Source: Kaistella palustris DSM 21579 (GTDB lineage Bacteria; Bacteroidota; Bacteroidia; Flavobacteriales; Weeksellaceae). From it: a stretch of 64,000 nucleotides of DNA. The notes below the pieces were generated by a model. The model had not been told where the DNA came from, did not search any database, and saw nothing but the letters and a program-made list of their open reading frames with translations. Location of the stretch: the NCBI RefSeq assembly GCF_000422265.1, contig NZ_AULL01000013.1, positions 310,001-374,000 of the forward strand, given 5' to 3'. Every line of letters starts with the position of its first letter. Position 1 is the stretch's first letter. A program made the position numbers and the translations under genes. Shown piece after piece: positions 27,272-35,291 of the stretch.

Positions 27272-28201
27272 ATGAATTCAATAATCGTTCAAAATCTCAC
27301 CAAAACTTACGGTAAGAAAAACGAAAAAGTTCTTGCTGTTGATCACGTGAGTTTTGAGGTGAATCATGGCGAAATCTTCGGATTGATCGGTCCGGATGGC
27401 GCTGGAAAAACTTCCATCTTCAGAATGTTGACCACGGTTATTCTACCCGATTCCGGTTCAGCATCCATTGAGAATTTTGATATGGTGAAAGATTATAAAG
27501 AAATCAGGAAAATTTTGGGATATATGCCGGGAAAATTTTCTCTTTATCAGGATTTAACAATTGAAGAAAATCTGGAATTTTTCGCGAGCGTTTTTAATAC
27601 GACGATTGCTGAAAACTATGAATTAATCAAAGATATTTATATTCAAATTGAACCTTTTAAAAACCGCAGAGCCGGGAAATTATCAGGCGGAATGAAACAA
27701 AAACTCGCTTTGTGTTGCGCCTTAATTCACAAACCTAAAGTTTTATTTCTCGATGAACCCACAACCGGAGTTGATCCGGTTTCCCGAAAAGAATTCTGGG
27801 AAATGTTGCAGCGTTTAAAATTGCAGGGAATCACAATGGTAGTCGCAACTCCGTATATGGATGAAGCGGCTTTGTGCGACCGAATTGCCTTAATGCAAAA
27901 TGGAAAAATTCTCTCCATTGATACGCCGGAAAACATCAGCAATTCTTATCCGGATGCTCTATTTGAAGTGAAAGCAGGTAAAACTTCCAGCGTTTTAAAA
28001 GCTTTAGAAAAATTCGACCTAAAGAAAAATGTTTACGCTTATGGAGAATTTGTGCATTTAACCATTGACAAAAATGAAAATTTTTCAGAGCAAAAGGTTG
28101 TAAAATATTTAGAAAAAGAAGGATTTGAAAATATCGAGATCAATCCGATAAAAGCCAGCATTGAAGATAGTTTTATCCGTTTATTATCTCATCATTTATG
28201 A
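27272..28201 (+). CDS. ABC exporter ATP-binding protein 1
   Basis: 309 residues. Walker A GPDGAGKT, Q-loop region, signature LSGGMKQK, Walker B VLFLDEPTTGVD and a C-terminal extension after residue 220 typical of drug-exporter ATPases. It corresponds to the N-terminal half of E. coli YbhF. Its stop overlaps the start of the second ATPase (ATGA), so the two are translationally coupled. Confidence 0.92.
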   Translation: MNSIIVQNLTKTYGKKNEKVLAVDHVSFEVNHGEIFGLIGPDGAGKTSIFRMLTTVILPDSGSASIENFDMVKDYKEIRKILGYMPGKFSLYQDLTIEENLEFFASVFNTTIAENYELIKDIYIQIEPFKNRRAGKLSGGMKQKLALCCALIHKPKVLFLDEPTTGVDPVSRKEFWEMLQRLKLQGITMVVATPYMDEAALCDRIALMQNGKILSIDTPENISNSYPDALFEVKAGKTSSVLKALEKFDLKKNVYAYGEFVHLTIDKNENFSEQKVVKYLEKEGFENIEINPIKASIEDSFIRLLSHHL

Positions 28202-28950
28202 ATTCAGAAAATCAAAATATCGCCATTAAAGCAGAAAATATCACCAAAATTTTTGGAGATTTCATTGCGGTTGACAATATTACTTTTGAAGTGAAAAAAG
28301 GAGAAATATTCGGTTTCCTCGGTGCAAATGGTGCCGGAAAAACGACCGCGATGAGAATGTTCAGCGGACTTTCAATTCCAACTTCCGGAACTGCGACTGT
28401 TGCAGGTTTTGATGTCTATAAAGAAACAGAAAAGATCAAAAAAAATATTGGCTATATGAGTCAGAAATTTTCTTTGTACAACAATTTAACCGTGAAAGAA
28501 AACCTGGATTTCTTCGGTGGAATCTACGGAATCCCCAGAAAAGACTTAAAAATAAAACGGGATGCGCTCATCAAAAAACTCGGTCTGGAAAATGAAAAAA
28601 ACAAATTGGTTTCGGAACTTCCATTGGGGTGGAAACAGAAACTTGCTTTTTCTGTCGCTATTTTCCACGAACCCGAAATTGTGTTTCTTGACGAGCCAAC
28701 CGGAGGAGTTGATCCTGTAACGCGCCGACAATTTTGGAATATGATTTACGACGCTTCTGACCGCGGAATCACCATTTTTGTCACGACCCATTATATGGAT
28801 GAAGCCGAATATTGCGACCGCGTTTCCATAATGGTTGATGGAAAAATTGCAGCTTTAGACACGCCATCAACTCTGAAAAAACAATTCAACGCGAAAAATA
28901 TGGACGAGGTTTTTTATGAATTAGCGAGAGGAGCGAAAAGGTCAGAATAG
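28198..28950 (+). CDS. ABC exporter ATP-binding protein 2
   Basis: 250 residues. Walker A GANGAGKTT and Walker B IVFLDEPTGGVD are intact, but the signature is LPLGWKQK in place of LSGGQ, a degenerate form also known in the second half of YbhF-type ATPases. With ATPase 1 it probably makes an asymmetric heterodimer with one canonical site. Overlaps the upstream gene by 4 bases. Confidence 0.92.
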   Translation: MNSENQNIAIKAENITKIFGDFIAVDNITFEVKKGEIFGFLGANGAGKTTAMRMFSGLSIPTSGTATVAGFDVYKETEKIKKNIGYMSQKFSLYNNLTVKENLDFFGGIYGIPRKDLKIKRDALIKKLGLENEKNKLVSELPLGWKQKLAFSVAIFHEPEIVFLDEPTGGVDPVTRRQFWNMIYDASDRGITIFVTTHYMDEAEYCDRVSIMVDGKIAALDTPSTLKKQFNAKNMDEVFYELARGAKRSE

Positions 28951-28981
28951 ATGATAGATAATAGATGATAGATGATAGATG
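28947..28981. repeat. heptamer array (ATAGATG x5)
   Basis: ATAGATG, ATAGATA, ATAGATG, ATAGATG, ATAGATG. The first unit contains the TAG stop codon of ATPase 2, so the array starts exactly at the gene end. Confidence 0.75.
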
Positions 28982-29041
28982 GATGGAAATACAGATTATT
29001 TAAATCGCAAAAGAAGCAAAAGATAAATACAAATAAATAGT

Positions 29042-29102
29042 AAATCAAAAGTTTCAAAAAATAAAACTCACCTACTTTACACCTCTTGCAAACTTTTGAT
29101 TT
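29042..29102. repeat. 13-bp perfect inverted repeat
   Basis: AAATCAAAAGTTT and AAACTTTTGATTT are 35 bases apart in the gap between ATPase 2 and the first permease. No T-run follows. It might act on mRNA stability within the operon; no assignment is possible. Confidence 0.5.
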
Positions 29103-29198
29103 GCTAATTAATAAGAATGCTTTTGGAAACTTTTTGCGGTAAAAAAAATCTAGATCGAATATTAATTTAAACTAATTTATGATTAATTATTAAAATAA

Positions 29199-30299
29199 AT
29201 GAAGCAACTTCTCACTTTTGTGAAAAAAGAATTCTGGCATGTTTTGCGTGACAGAAGGACTTTGCTAATTCTTTTGGGAATGCCGGTTGTGCAGATTTTG
29301 CTCTTTGGCTTTGCATTAAGCACGGAAGTTAAAAATACAAAAATTGCTATTTTAAATCAGGATAAATCCCAGAATTCCATTGAACTGATTTCAAAAATTA
29401 ATGCAAATCAATATTTCGGTATTGACAAAAATTTGAGATCAACTGACGAAGCCGAAGACGCTTTCAAAGGCGGAAAAATAAAAATGATTCTCGTCATTCC
29501 AGCGCAGTTTTCCCAGGATATCATCAGTGGAAAAAAAGCACAACTCCAATTAATCACCGACGGAACTGACCTTAATCTGGCGAATCAGATCTATAATTTT
29601 ATGTCGAATATTATCATGGATTTTTATGGGCAAAAAACATTTTCTCCAAATTCCGGAGTTCAACCGGAAATCCGAATGCTCTACAATCCGCAACTAAAAG
29701 GTGCTCCGAATTTCGTTCCCGGCGTTATGGCATTTATCCTTTTAATTATTTGCGTTTTGATGACTGCCATTGCAATTGTTCGCGAAAAAGAATCCGGAAC
29801 GATGGAAATATTGCTCGTTTCTCCCATGAAACCCTACATTATTATTTTAGCCAAGGCAATTCCGTACTTCATTTTATCGATGATCATTTTAATTTCCATC
29901 CTCATTTTAAGCGTCACCGTTCTCAATTTACCCATCAAAGGAAATTTATTTTTACTCTTCGGAATCAGCATTATTTTCATCATCACCAATTTTTTGATTG
30001 GCATTATCATTTCAATTCTCACCAATACGCAACAAACCGCAATGTTAATTTCACTCATCGGAACCATGCTTCCAACCTTAATGTTGAGTGGTTTTATGTT
30101 CCCTGTAGAAAATATGCCCATTCCTTTACAAATCGTCGGAAACGTAATTCCCGCAAAATGGTATTACGAAATCGTAAAAAATATAATGATCAAAGGAACC
30201 GGCTTAGAAGTTGTCTGGAAACATGTTCTCGTCCTTTTTGGTATGATGATTTTCCTGTTCCTGGTTGCAGTGAAAAAATTTAAAATAAGATTGGAATAG
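29199..30299 (+). CDS. ABC-2 type exporter permease 1
   Basis: 366 residues, YbhS/YbhR-like: one N-terminal membrane helix (LLILLGMPVVQILLFGFAL), a large periplasmic domain, then five C-terminal helices beginning FVPGVMAFILLIICVL. IVREKESGTMEILLVSPM is the conserved cytoplasmic coupling region of ABC-2 permeases, and the PVENMP segment is also typical. Pairs with permease 2. Confidence 0.9.
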   Translation: MKQLLTFVKKEFWHVLRDRRTLLILLGMPVVQILLFGFALSTEVKNTKIAILNQDKSQNSIELISKINANQYFGIDKNLRSTDEAEDAFKGGKIKMILVIPAQFSQDIISGKKAQLQLITDGTDLNLANQIYNFMSNIIMDFYGQKTFSPNSGVQPEIRMLYNPQLKGAPNFVPGVMAFILLIICVLMTAIAIVREKESGTMEILLVSPMKPYIIILAKAIPYFILSMIILISILILSVTVLNLPIKGNLFLLFGISIIFIITNFLIGIIISILTNTQQTAMLISLIGTMLPTLMLSGFMFPVENMPIPLQIVGNVIPAKWYYEIVKNIMIKGTGLEVVWKHVLVLFGMMIFLFLVAVKKFKIRLE

Positions 30300-30608
30300 A
30301 AAAAAAATAACAGACCGCTTCGCTGATAGATAAGAGATAATAGACCGGATTTTTTGGGCAGACATTTCCGCCTTCCACTCCCGCTTTTTTTTCTGGTAGC
30401 TTCGGCTCCGCTCAGCCACCAGAAAAAAAGAGCTCCGTTCAAGTCGGGCTGCAGATTTTTTATCATATAAAAAGTAAGATTAAAATAAAAGAAATTTAAA
30501 TTTCCCCTTTGCTAAGCAGAGCGCCTTTGCGAACTTAAAAGCAGAAAAAAAGCAGCATTATAGAAAAAAAACTTTGCGGACTTTGCGTTTAAAAAATTAA
30601 GAAAAATA
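30300..30608. other. 309-base non-coding gap between the two permease genes
   Basis: No gene seen. It holds a minus-strand copy of the structured repeat element (annotated separately) and a block of CTTTGCG-type words (CTTTGCGAACTT, ACTTTGCGGACTTTGCG) just before the second permease. Such a gap inside an otherwise tight operon looks like later repeat insertion. Confidence 0.6.
30356..30452 (-). ncRNA. second copy of the AGCCC-GA-TTGAAC-GG structured element
   Basis: Read on the minus strand: GCAGCCCGACTTGAACGGAGC, then a 15-position hairpin whose arms are TTTTTTTCTGGT and ACCAGAAAAAAA, then GCGGGAGTGGAAGGCGGAA. The order and conserved words match the copy between nuoH and nuoI, while the central hairpin is of different sequence, which suggests conserved flanks with a variable stem. 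RNA or mobile repeat: undecided. Confidence 0.5.
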
Positions 30609-31733
30609 ATGTTCAGAACACTTTTCATATTGATCAAAAAAGAATTCCTGCAAATATTCAGGAACAAATCAATTCTGGCCATTATTTTTATCATGCCTGT
30701 AATTCAACTGGTTATTCTCCCTTTGGCGGCAAACTACGAAATAAAGGACATCAAAATTGCCGTCGTGGATCATGACAAATCGACTGAATCCCGCGAACTC
30801 ATTCGGAAAATTACGGCTTCAGGATATTTTAAAATCATCAATTATGGGGAAAGTTATAACAAAGCTTACGCAGAAATTGAGAAAGATAAAGCCGATCTGA
30901 TCTTGGAAATCCCCAATAATTTTGAAAAAGATCTGGTGCGCGAAAACAACGAAAAAGTTCTCGTCGCCATCAATGCCATCAACGGAACAAAAGCCGGACT
31001 TTCTGCGAGTTATCTTGGTCAGATTTTACAGAATTATAATCAACAGGTTCAATTGGAAATGTCTCCGGAATTAGAATCTGCGAAAAAAATTTCGGGCTTA
31101 GAAATTGTGCCGACGTTTTGGTTTAATAAAAATTACAATTACCGACTATCCTTGGTTCCGGGAATTCTGGCGTTTCTCGTGACTTTGATCAGTGGATATT
31201 TAGCAGCTTTAAACATTGTTCAGGAAAAAGAAATCGGCACCATCGAACAGATCAATGTTTCGCCGATCAAGAAAAGAGATTTTATTTTAGGAAAACTTAT
31301 TCCGTTCTGGATTTTGGCAATGATCGCTTTTACCATCGGACTTTTGGTGACCATTTTTGTTTACAAAATCCAGATGCAGGGAAGTTTTCTGCTGCTTTAT
31401 GGATTTATTTCCGTGTATCTTATCACAATCTTAGGAATGGGACTTTTGGCTTCTGTTTATAGCGAAACTCAGCAACAGGCTATGTTTATGGTTTTCTTTT
31501 TTATGATGATCTTCGTTCTCATGAGTGGACTTTTCACCCCGATAGAAAGTATGGCAGATTGGGCAAAATATATTGCGTACGTAAATCCCGTAACTTATGG
31601 TGTGGACGGAATTCGTCTTATCATGCTGAAAAATAGTGGTTTCCGAGATTTGTTACCGCAATTTGGATTTATCATCGGATTGGGAACCGTAGCGATTTCC
31701 TGGGCGGTTTTGAGATATAGAAAGACGAATTAG
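30609..31733 (+). CDS. ABC-2 type exporter permease 2
   Basis: 374 residues, same layout as permease 1: N-terminal helix (SILAIIFIMPVIQLVILPLA), extracytoplasmic domain, five C-terminal helices, and the coupling region IVQEKEIGTIEQINVSPIKK. GLFTPIESMADWA corresponds to the PVENMP region of permease 1. Together they should form the YbhR-YbhS-like membrane pore. Confidence 0.9.
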   Translation: MFRTLFILIKKEFLQIFRNKSILAIIFIMPVIQLVILPLAANYEIKDIKIAVVDHDKSTESRELIRKITASGYFKIINYGESYNKAYAEIEKDKADLILEIPNNFEKDLVRENNEKVLVAINAINGTKAGLSASYLGQILQNYNQQVQLEMSPELESAKKISGLEIVPTFWFNKNYNYRLSLVPGILAFLVTLISGYLAALNIVQEKEIGTIEQINVSPIKKRDFILGKLIPFWILAMIAFTIGLLVTIFVYKIQMQGSFLLLYGFISVYLITILGMGLLASVYSETQQQAMFMVFFFMMIFVLMSGLFTPIESMADWAKYIAYVNPVTYGVDGIRLIMLKNSGFRDLLPQFGFIIGLGTVAISWAVLRYRKTN

Positions 31734-31736
31734 ATG

Positions 31737-31792
31737 TTGGAAGTTGGAAGTTGGAAGTTAAAAGTTAGACGTTAGATTTTAGATTTTAGATT
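31737..31792. repeat. 8-unit heptamer array with drifting unit
   Basis: TTGGAAG three times, then TTAAAAG, TTAGACG and TTAGATT three times, all in exact 7-bp register, starting just after the permease 2 stop. The unit sequence changes along the array while the period is kept. Confidence 0.85.
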
Positions 31793-31822
31793 TTTAAAAA
31801 AAACAATTAAAATTCATTATTT

Positions 31823-32194
31823 ATGAAAAAAATAATACTTGTAATTTTTCTCTTGCTTTTCGGTGGAGTTACTTTATTTATGAGCAGTTCCGTTTTGTTC
31901 GACTGGTTCGGAATCCGGGCAAAAGAAGGCAATTTTGTTCCGTTTGTTGTTTGGGCAAACTGGGTTTGCGGAATTCTTTATTTGATTGCAGCATTCGGAA
32001 TTTCGCGAAATCAAACCTGGGCAAAATTTCCCTTAATGATCTCCTTAATAATTTTAATTCTCGATTATATCGGATTATTTATTCACATTAATAACGGTGG
32101 ATTATATGAAGCAAAAACCATTGGAGCAATGGCTTTCCGCACTGCAATTACCGCAATACTTCTATTCATAACTATAAAAATTTTAAAAAAATGA
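31823..32194 (+). CDS. small four-helix membrane protein
   Basis: 123 residues with four hydrophobic helices (about 3-22, 42-60, 68-86, 98-118). Not assigned to a named family. Overlaps the next gene by 4 bases (ATGA), so the two are coupled. Same strand as the efflux operon, but separated from it by the heptamer array. Confidence 0.75.
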   Translation: MKKIILVIFLLLFGGVTLFMSSSVLFDWFGIRAKEGNFVPFVVWANWVCGILYLIAAFGISRNQTWAKFPLMISLIILILDYIGLFIHINNGGLYEAKTIGAMAFRTAITAILLFITIKILKK

Positions 32195-32685
32195 AAAAGA
32201 TTATTTTATCCGCAATCTTAGGATTGGCAACCTTAATTTCCTGTGAGAAAAAACACGAAGAAAATGCAACCCATGAAAGTCATAAAACAGAGCAGGCCGC
32301 TTCCGGCGAACATGCAACTCACGACGATCACGAAAAAGCCGACGATCATGACGAAAGTGTAAGACTTGAACTGAATAACGGAGAAAAATGGGCAGTAAAT
32401 CCGGAAATGAAACCGTATATCGCAGAAAGTGAAAACTTGCTTAATGCCTACGACAAAGAAAAAGGTGACTATCAGAAATTAGCAGCAGCTCTCACGAACA
32501 ACAATAATAAGCTTGTGAAAAGCTGTACAATGAACGGTAAATCCCACGATGTACTTCACGCCTGGCTTTTGCCGCACATGCAGCACATCGACCATTTGAA
32601 GAAATCCGCGAACCGCGAAGAAGCCAACGAAACTGTGCACGAACTTAAGGAGTCGATGGACGAATACCATAAGTATTTTAATTAA
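32191..32685 (+). CDS. His-rich predicted lipoprotein
   Basis: 164 residues. The signal ends with a lipobox (LISC, Cys18). The next 45 residues are rich in His, Glu and Asp (HEENATHESHK, HATHDDHEKADDHDE), a composition seen in metal-binding tails, followed by a helical domain ending ESMDEYHKYFN. Metal binding is inferred from composition only. Translationally coupled to the four-helix membrane protein. Confidence 0.75.
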   Translation: MKKIILSAILGLATLISCEKKHEENATHESHKTEQAASGEHATHDDHEKADDHDESVRLELNNGEKWAVNPEMKPYIAESENLLNAYDKEKGDYQKLAAALTNNNNKLVKSCTMNGKSHDVLHAWLLPHMQHIDHLKKSANREEANETVHELKESMDEYHKYFN

Positions 32686-32694
32686 TAAACTCAA

Positions 32695-32733
32695 AATAAA
32701 CCTTCGGAGAAATCTGGAGGTTTATTCGTTTTT
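32695..32733 (+). terminator. terminator between the lipoprotein gene and mazG
   Basis: AATAAACCT and AGGTTTATT form a perfect 9-bp stem, followed by TTTTT. It overlaps the 3' end of the convergent mazG gene. Confidence 0.7.
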
Positions 32734-33489
32734 CTTCGCATCTTCCCAAAGTTCATCCATTTCTGCTAAAGATAAATCTGCCAGATTGAGATTTTTTTCC
32801 AACGCCAGATTTTCCATTTTTTGAAATCTGGCAATGAATTTATTATTTGTTTTTTCTAAAGCCGAATCGGGATTGATACCGGAAATTCGGGCATAATTGA
32901 CAAGTGAGAAGAAAACATCACCTAATTCCTGCTCTTTTTTTTCCAAATCAGTTTCCGCGTGAAATTCTGCTAATTCTTCGTCCACTTTTTTCCAGGCATC
33001 TTCTGCATTGGCAAATTCAAAACCGATTCCTTTTACTTTATCCTGAATTCTAAAGGCTTTAATCAAACTTGGAGTTCCTTTTGTGACACCGGAAAGAACG
33101 GATTTGTTGCCTTCTTTTAATTTTAGTTTTTCCCAGTTTTGCTTCACTTCTTCCTCATCATTCACTTCAACATCACCATAAATATGCGGATGGCGGAAAA
33201 TCAATTTTTCATTTAAAGAGTTGATGACATCTCCAATATCGAAACTTCCTTTTTCAGAGCCAATTTTCGCATAGAAAACCAGATGCAGTAAAACGTCGCC
33301 TAATTCTTTTTTGATCTCCTCTAAATCCTCTTGAAGCAAAGCATCAGAAAGTTCATAAACTTCTTCCAAAGTTAAATGCCGCAAAGTCTGCAACGTCTGC
33401 TTTTGATCCCACGGACATTTTTCCCGCAGATCGTCCATAATATCGAGTAATCTGCCGAAAGCTTCTAGTTGTTCTGATCTGGAATTCAT
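32722..33489 (-). CDS. mazG: nucleoside triphosphate pyrophosphohydrolase
   Basis: Hydrolyses (d)NTPs to the monophosphate and pyrophosphate. About 255 residues from the ATG at MNSRSEQLEAFG, preferred to an upstream in-frame start that would add 22 residues and include the terminator region of the next gene. CPWDQKQTLQTLRHLTLEEVYEL and the EExxE...ExxD pattern in LEEIKKELGDVLLHLVFYA mark the first MazG domain; a second copy follows near residue 180 (EKKEQELGDVFFSLVNYAR). Confidence 0.92.
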   Translation of the reverse strand: MNSRSEQLEAFGRLLDIMDDLREKCPWDQKQTLQTLRHLTLEEVYELSDALLQEDLEEIKKELGDVLLHLVFYAKIGSEKGSFDIGDVINSLNEKLIFRHPHIYGDVEVNDEEEVKQNWEKLKLKEGNKSVLSGVTKGTPSLIKAFRIQDKVKGIGFEFANAEDAWKKVDEELAEFHAETDLEKKEQELGDVFFSLVNYARISGINPDSALEKTNNKFIARFQKMENLALEKNLNLADLSLAEMDELWEDAKKNE

Positions 33490-33495
33490 TTTAAA

Positions 33496-33516
33496 TAGTT
33501 GATAGTTGATAGCTGT
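33496..33516. repeat. short heptamer repeat (TAGTTGA)
   Basis: TAGTTGA, TAGTTGA, TAGCTGT: three 7-bp units directly upstream of the mazG start. Confidence 0.5.
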
Positions 33517-33530
33517 AAATTTACTTAAAT

Positions 33531-33566
33531 AAAAAACCTTGTCAACATTTTGCATTTGACAAGGTT
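33531..33566 (-). terminator. terminator of the ruvX-def-DUF5606 unit
   Basis: AACCTTGTCAA and TTGACAAGGTT form a perfect 11-bp stem; on the minus strand it runs into a T-run. It separates the unit from mazG. Confidence 0.85.
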
Positions 33567-33587
33567 ATATTTAAAAAATCAGGGAAA

Positions 33588-34142
33588 TTATCCCATTTTT
33601 CTATGCGTACTTTTCGGCGCTCCTTTAGCAGATGAAGTTGACGCTTTTGCTTTTGGTGCCGCAGTTTTTTCAGTTTTCGGTGCAGCTTTTTTGGTTTCGA
33701 TCTTATCTGTTAGTTCAGTTTTCTCCTCACCGGCTTCAGTTTCTGTTTTTACAAAACTTTCAGGGGTAATGTAACCCGCTTTGTGCAGAATATTATACCA
33801 CTGCGCCAGTTTCTTGATATCGGAAACATATACGCGGTCGTGATCGTAATCACTCAGTGAGGCTGCCATAAATTCGCGCAGTTCGGCATCAGTGGATTTG
33901 TGAGAAATTGTCTCCTTATAATCACTGTTTTTAGCCACATTTTCAAAAACTTCAAACAAGGGAACTTCTCTGTCGAACGTAAACATGGCGATATTATCGA
34001 GCAAGCTTACCTGCGATGAATTGCCGATGCTCATTTTCTTTTTGGTTAAAACATCTTCGATGATGAAACCGTTTTTCAACTGTGAAATTAATTTGTAGAG
34101 ACCCGGTTTTCCCGAGATCGAAATTATTTTTTCTAACTGCAT
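33588..34142 (-). CDS. DUF5606 domain protein
   Basis: 184 residues. The N-terminal 140 residues match the DUF5606 type (LEKIISISGKPGLYKLIS, SLLDNIAMFTFDREVPL), found in Bacteroidota; function unknown. The C-terminal 40 residues are Lys/Ala/Pro-rich and disordered (KKAAPKTEKTAAPKAK), ending THRKMG. It lies downstream of def and ruvX and before their shared terminator. Confidence 0.85.
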   Translation of the reverse strand: MQLEKIISISGKPGLYKLISQLKNGFIIEDVLTKKKMSIGNSSQVSLLDNIAMFTFDREVPLFEVFENVAKNSDYKETISHKSTDAELREFMAASLSDYDHDRVYVSDIKKLAQWYNILHKAGYITPESFVKTETEAGEEKTELTDKIETKKAAPKTEKTAAPKAKASTSSAKGAPKSTHRKMG

Positions 34143-34194
34143 ATTCTAAGTTTTTTTGATTTAATTGTTTTTTTACCGAAGTTTTTTCGCGTAA

Positions 34195-34767
34195 TTATTT
34201 TGGAAACCGCATTTTGTAAGTCACGGAAACCTCACCGTGAGTAATTTTCTGAAGTTTACCTTTTACAAGTTTCTTCTTCAGCGAGCTAAGATGGTCTGTA
34301 AAAAGTATTCCTTCAATATGGTCGTACTCGTGTTGAATGACACGGGCGCGCATATCTGAAAAAGTATCGGTATGCTTCTCGAAATTTTCATCGAAATATT
34401 CAATGGTGATGGTTTCGCGGCGTTTTACATCTTCGCGTACATCGGGAATTGAGAGGCAGCCTTCATTAAATTTCCATTCTTCGCCGGTTTCCTCCAGCAT
34501 CTTTGCATTAATGAAAACTTTTTTAAAAGTCCGGAGTTCATCGGCGATATCCTCGTAATCTTCGTCTTCTGCGAGAGGCGAAAGGTCTACCACGAAAAGT
34601 CGGATGTCCATGCCGATCTGTGGTGCGGCGAGTCCTATGCCGTGTGCAGACTCCATTGTTTCAAACATATTGCTGATGAGTTCCTGTAATCCCGGTTCAT
34701 CTTTCTGCACGTCATGGCATTGCTTGCGTAAAACAGCGTCGCCAAATGCACGTATTGGTAATATCAT
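34195..34767 (-). CDS. def: peptide deformylase
   Basis: Removes the formyl group from the N-terminal Met of new proteins. All three motifs are present: GIGLAAPQIG (43-52), EGCLSIPD with metal ligand Cys104, and QHEYDH with His146, Glu147 and His150. 190 residues. Its start overlaps the ruvX stop by 4 bases (ATGA), so the pair is coupled. Confidence 0.96.
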   Translation of the reverse strand: MILPIRAFGDAVLRKQCHDVQKDEPGLQELISNMFETMESAHGIGLAAPQIGMDIRLFVVDLSPLAEDEDYEDIADELRTFKKVFINAKMLEETGEEWKFNEGCLSIPDVREDVKRRETITIEYFDENFEKHTDTFSDMRARVIQHEYDHIEGILFTDHLSSLKKKLVKGKLQKITHGEVSVTYKMRFPK

Positions 34768-35180
34768 TTCTGTTTTTGTTCTAAAAAATTCTGCAAAATA
34801 AGCGTAGCGCTTACTTTATCGATTAGTCCTTTTTCTTCGCGTTTTTTCTTTGTTTTTCCACTTTGTGAAATAAAAAAAGACGCCATTTTCGAGGTGAAAC
34901 GCTCATCAAACCGATGGATCTCGATTGCCGGAAATTCAATGCGGAATTTCTCAATAAATTTCACAATATCTTTTTCGACCTCCGAGAGGTTCCCTTTCAG
35001 GTCCGTGGGAAGGCCGATTACTATTCCATCAACATTATTTTCGGCGATATATTTTTTAAAAAAAACAAAAATATTTTTCGTCTCCACGGTGGGCAGACCG
35101 CTCGCGACAATCTGGAAGTCATCGGTTGCCGCAATACCGCAACGCGCTTTTCCGTAATCCACGGCGAGAATTTGACCCAT
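34764..35180 (-). CDS. ruvX: YqgF/RuvX Holliday junction resolvase-like protein
   Basis: 138 residues from the ATG at MGQILAVDYGKARCGIA. The RNase H-fold signature DYGKARCGIA with catalytic Asp, VIGLPTDLKG and the C-terminal DKVSATLILQNFL are diagnostic. The family acts on branched DNA or in 16S rRNA 5' maturation. The ATG is preferred to a TTG three codons earlier because a -7 promoter element overlaps that TTG. Confidence 0.92.
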   Translation of the reverse strand: MGQILAVDYGKARCGIAATDDFQIVASGLPTVETKNIFVFFKKYIAENNVDGIVIGLPTDLKGNLSEVEKDIVKFIEKFRIEFPAIEIHRFDERFTSKMASFFISQSGKTKKKREEKGLIDKVSATLILQNFLEQKQK

Positions 35181-35186
35181 AGTCTG

Positions 35187-35194
35187 CAAATTTA
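35187..35194 (-). promoter_or_regulatory. -7 element of ruvX-def promoter (TAAATTTG)
   Basis: A perfect TAnnTTTG that ends only 6 bases before the ruvX ATG, implying a leaderless or nearly leaderless transcript. Confidence 0.45.
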
Positions 35195-35291
35195 AGAAAA
35201 ATTAGGGAACTGAATTTTATACTTTTTGAGATTTTTCTTGGTATTCCTGGCAAAATTATGTCTACTTTTATTTGTTCAAAAACTTCCCTGC

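Noticed and set aside
29750-30283. Long overlapping frame in the first permease gene
   Set aside because: Its composition (rich in His, Phe, Arg and Asn) is unlike a real protein and it lies fully within a well-supported permease gene.
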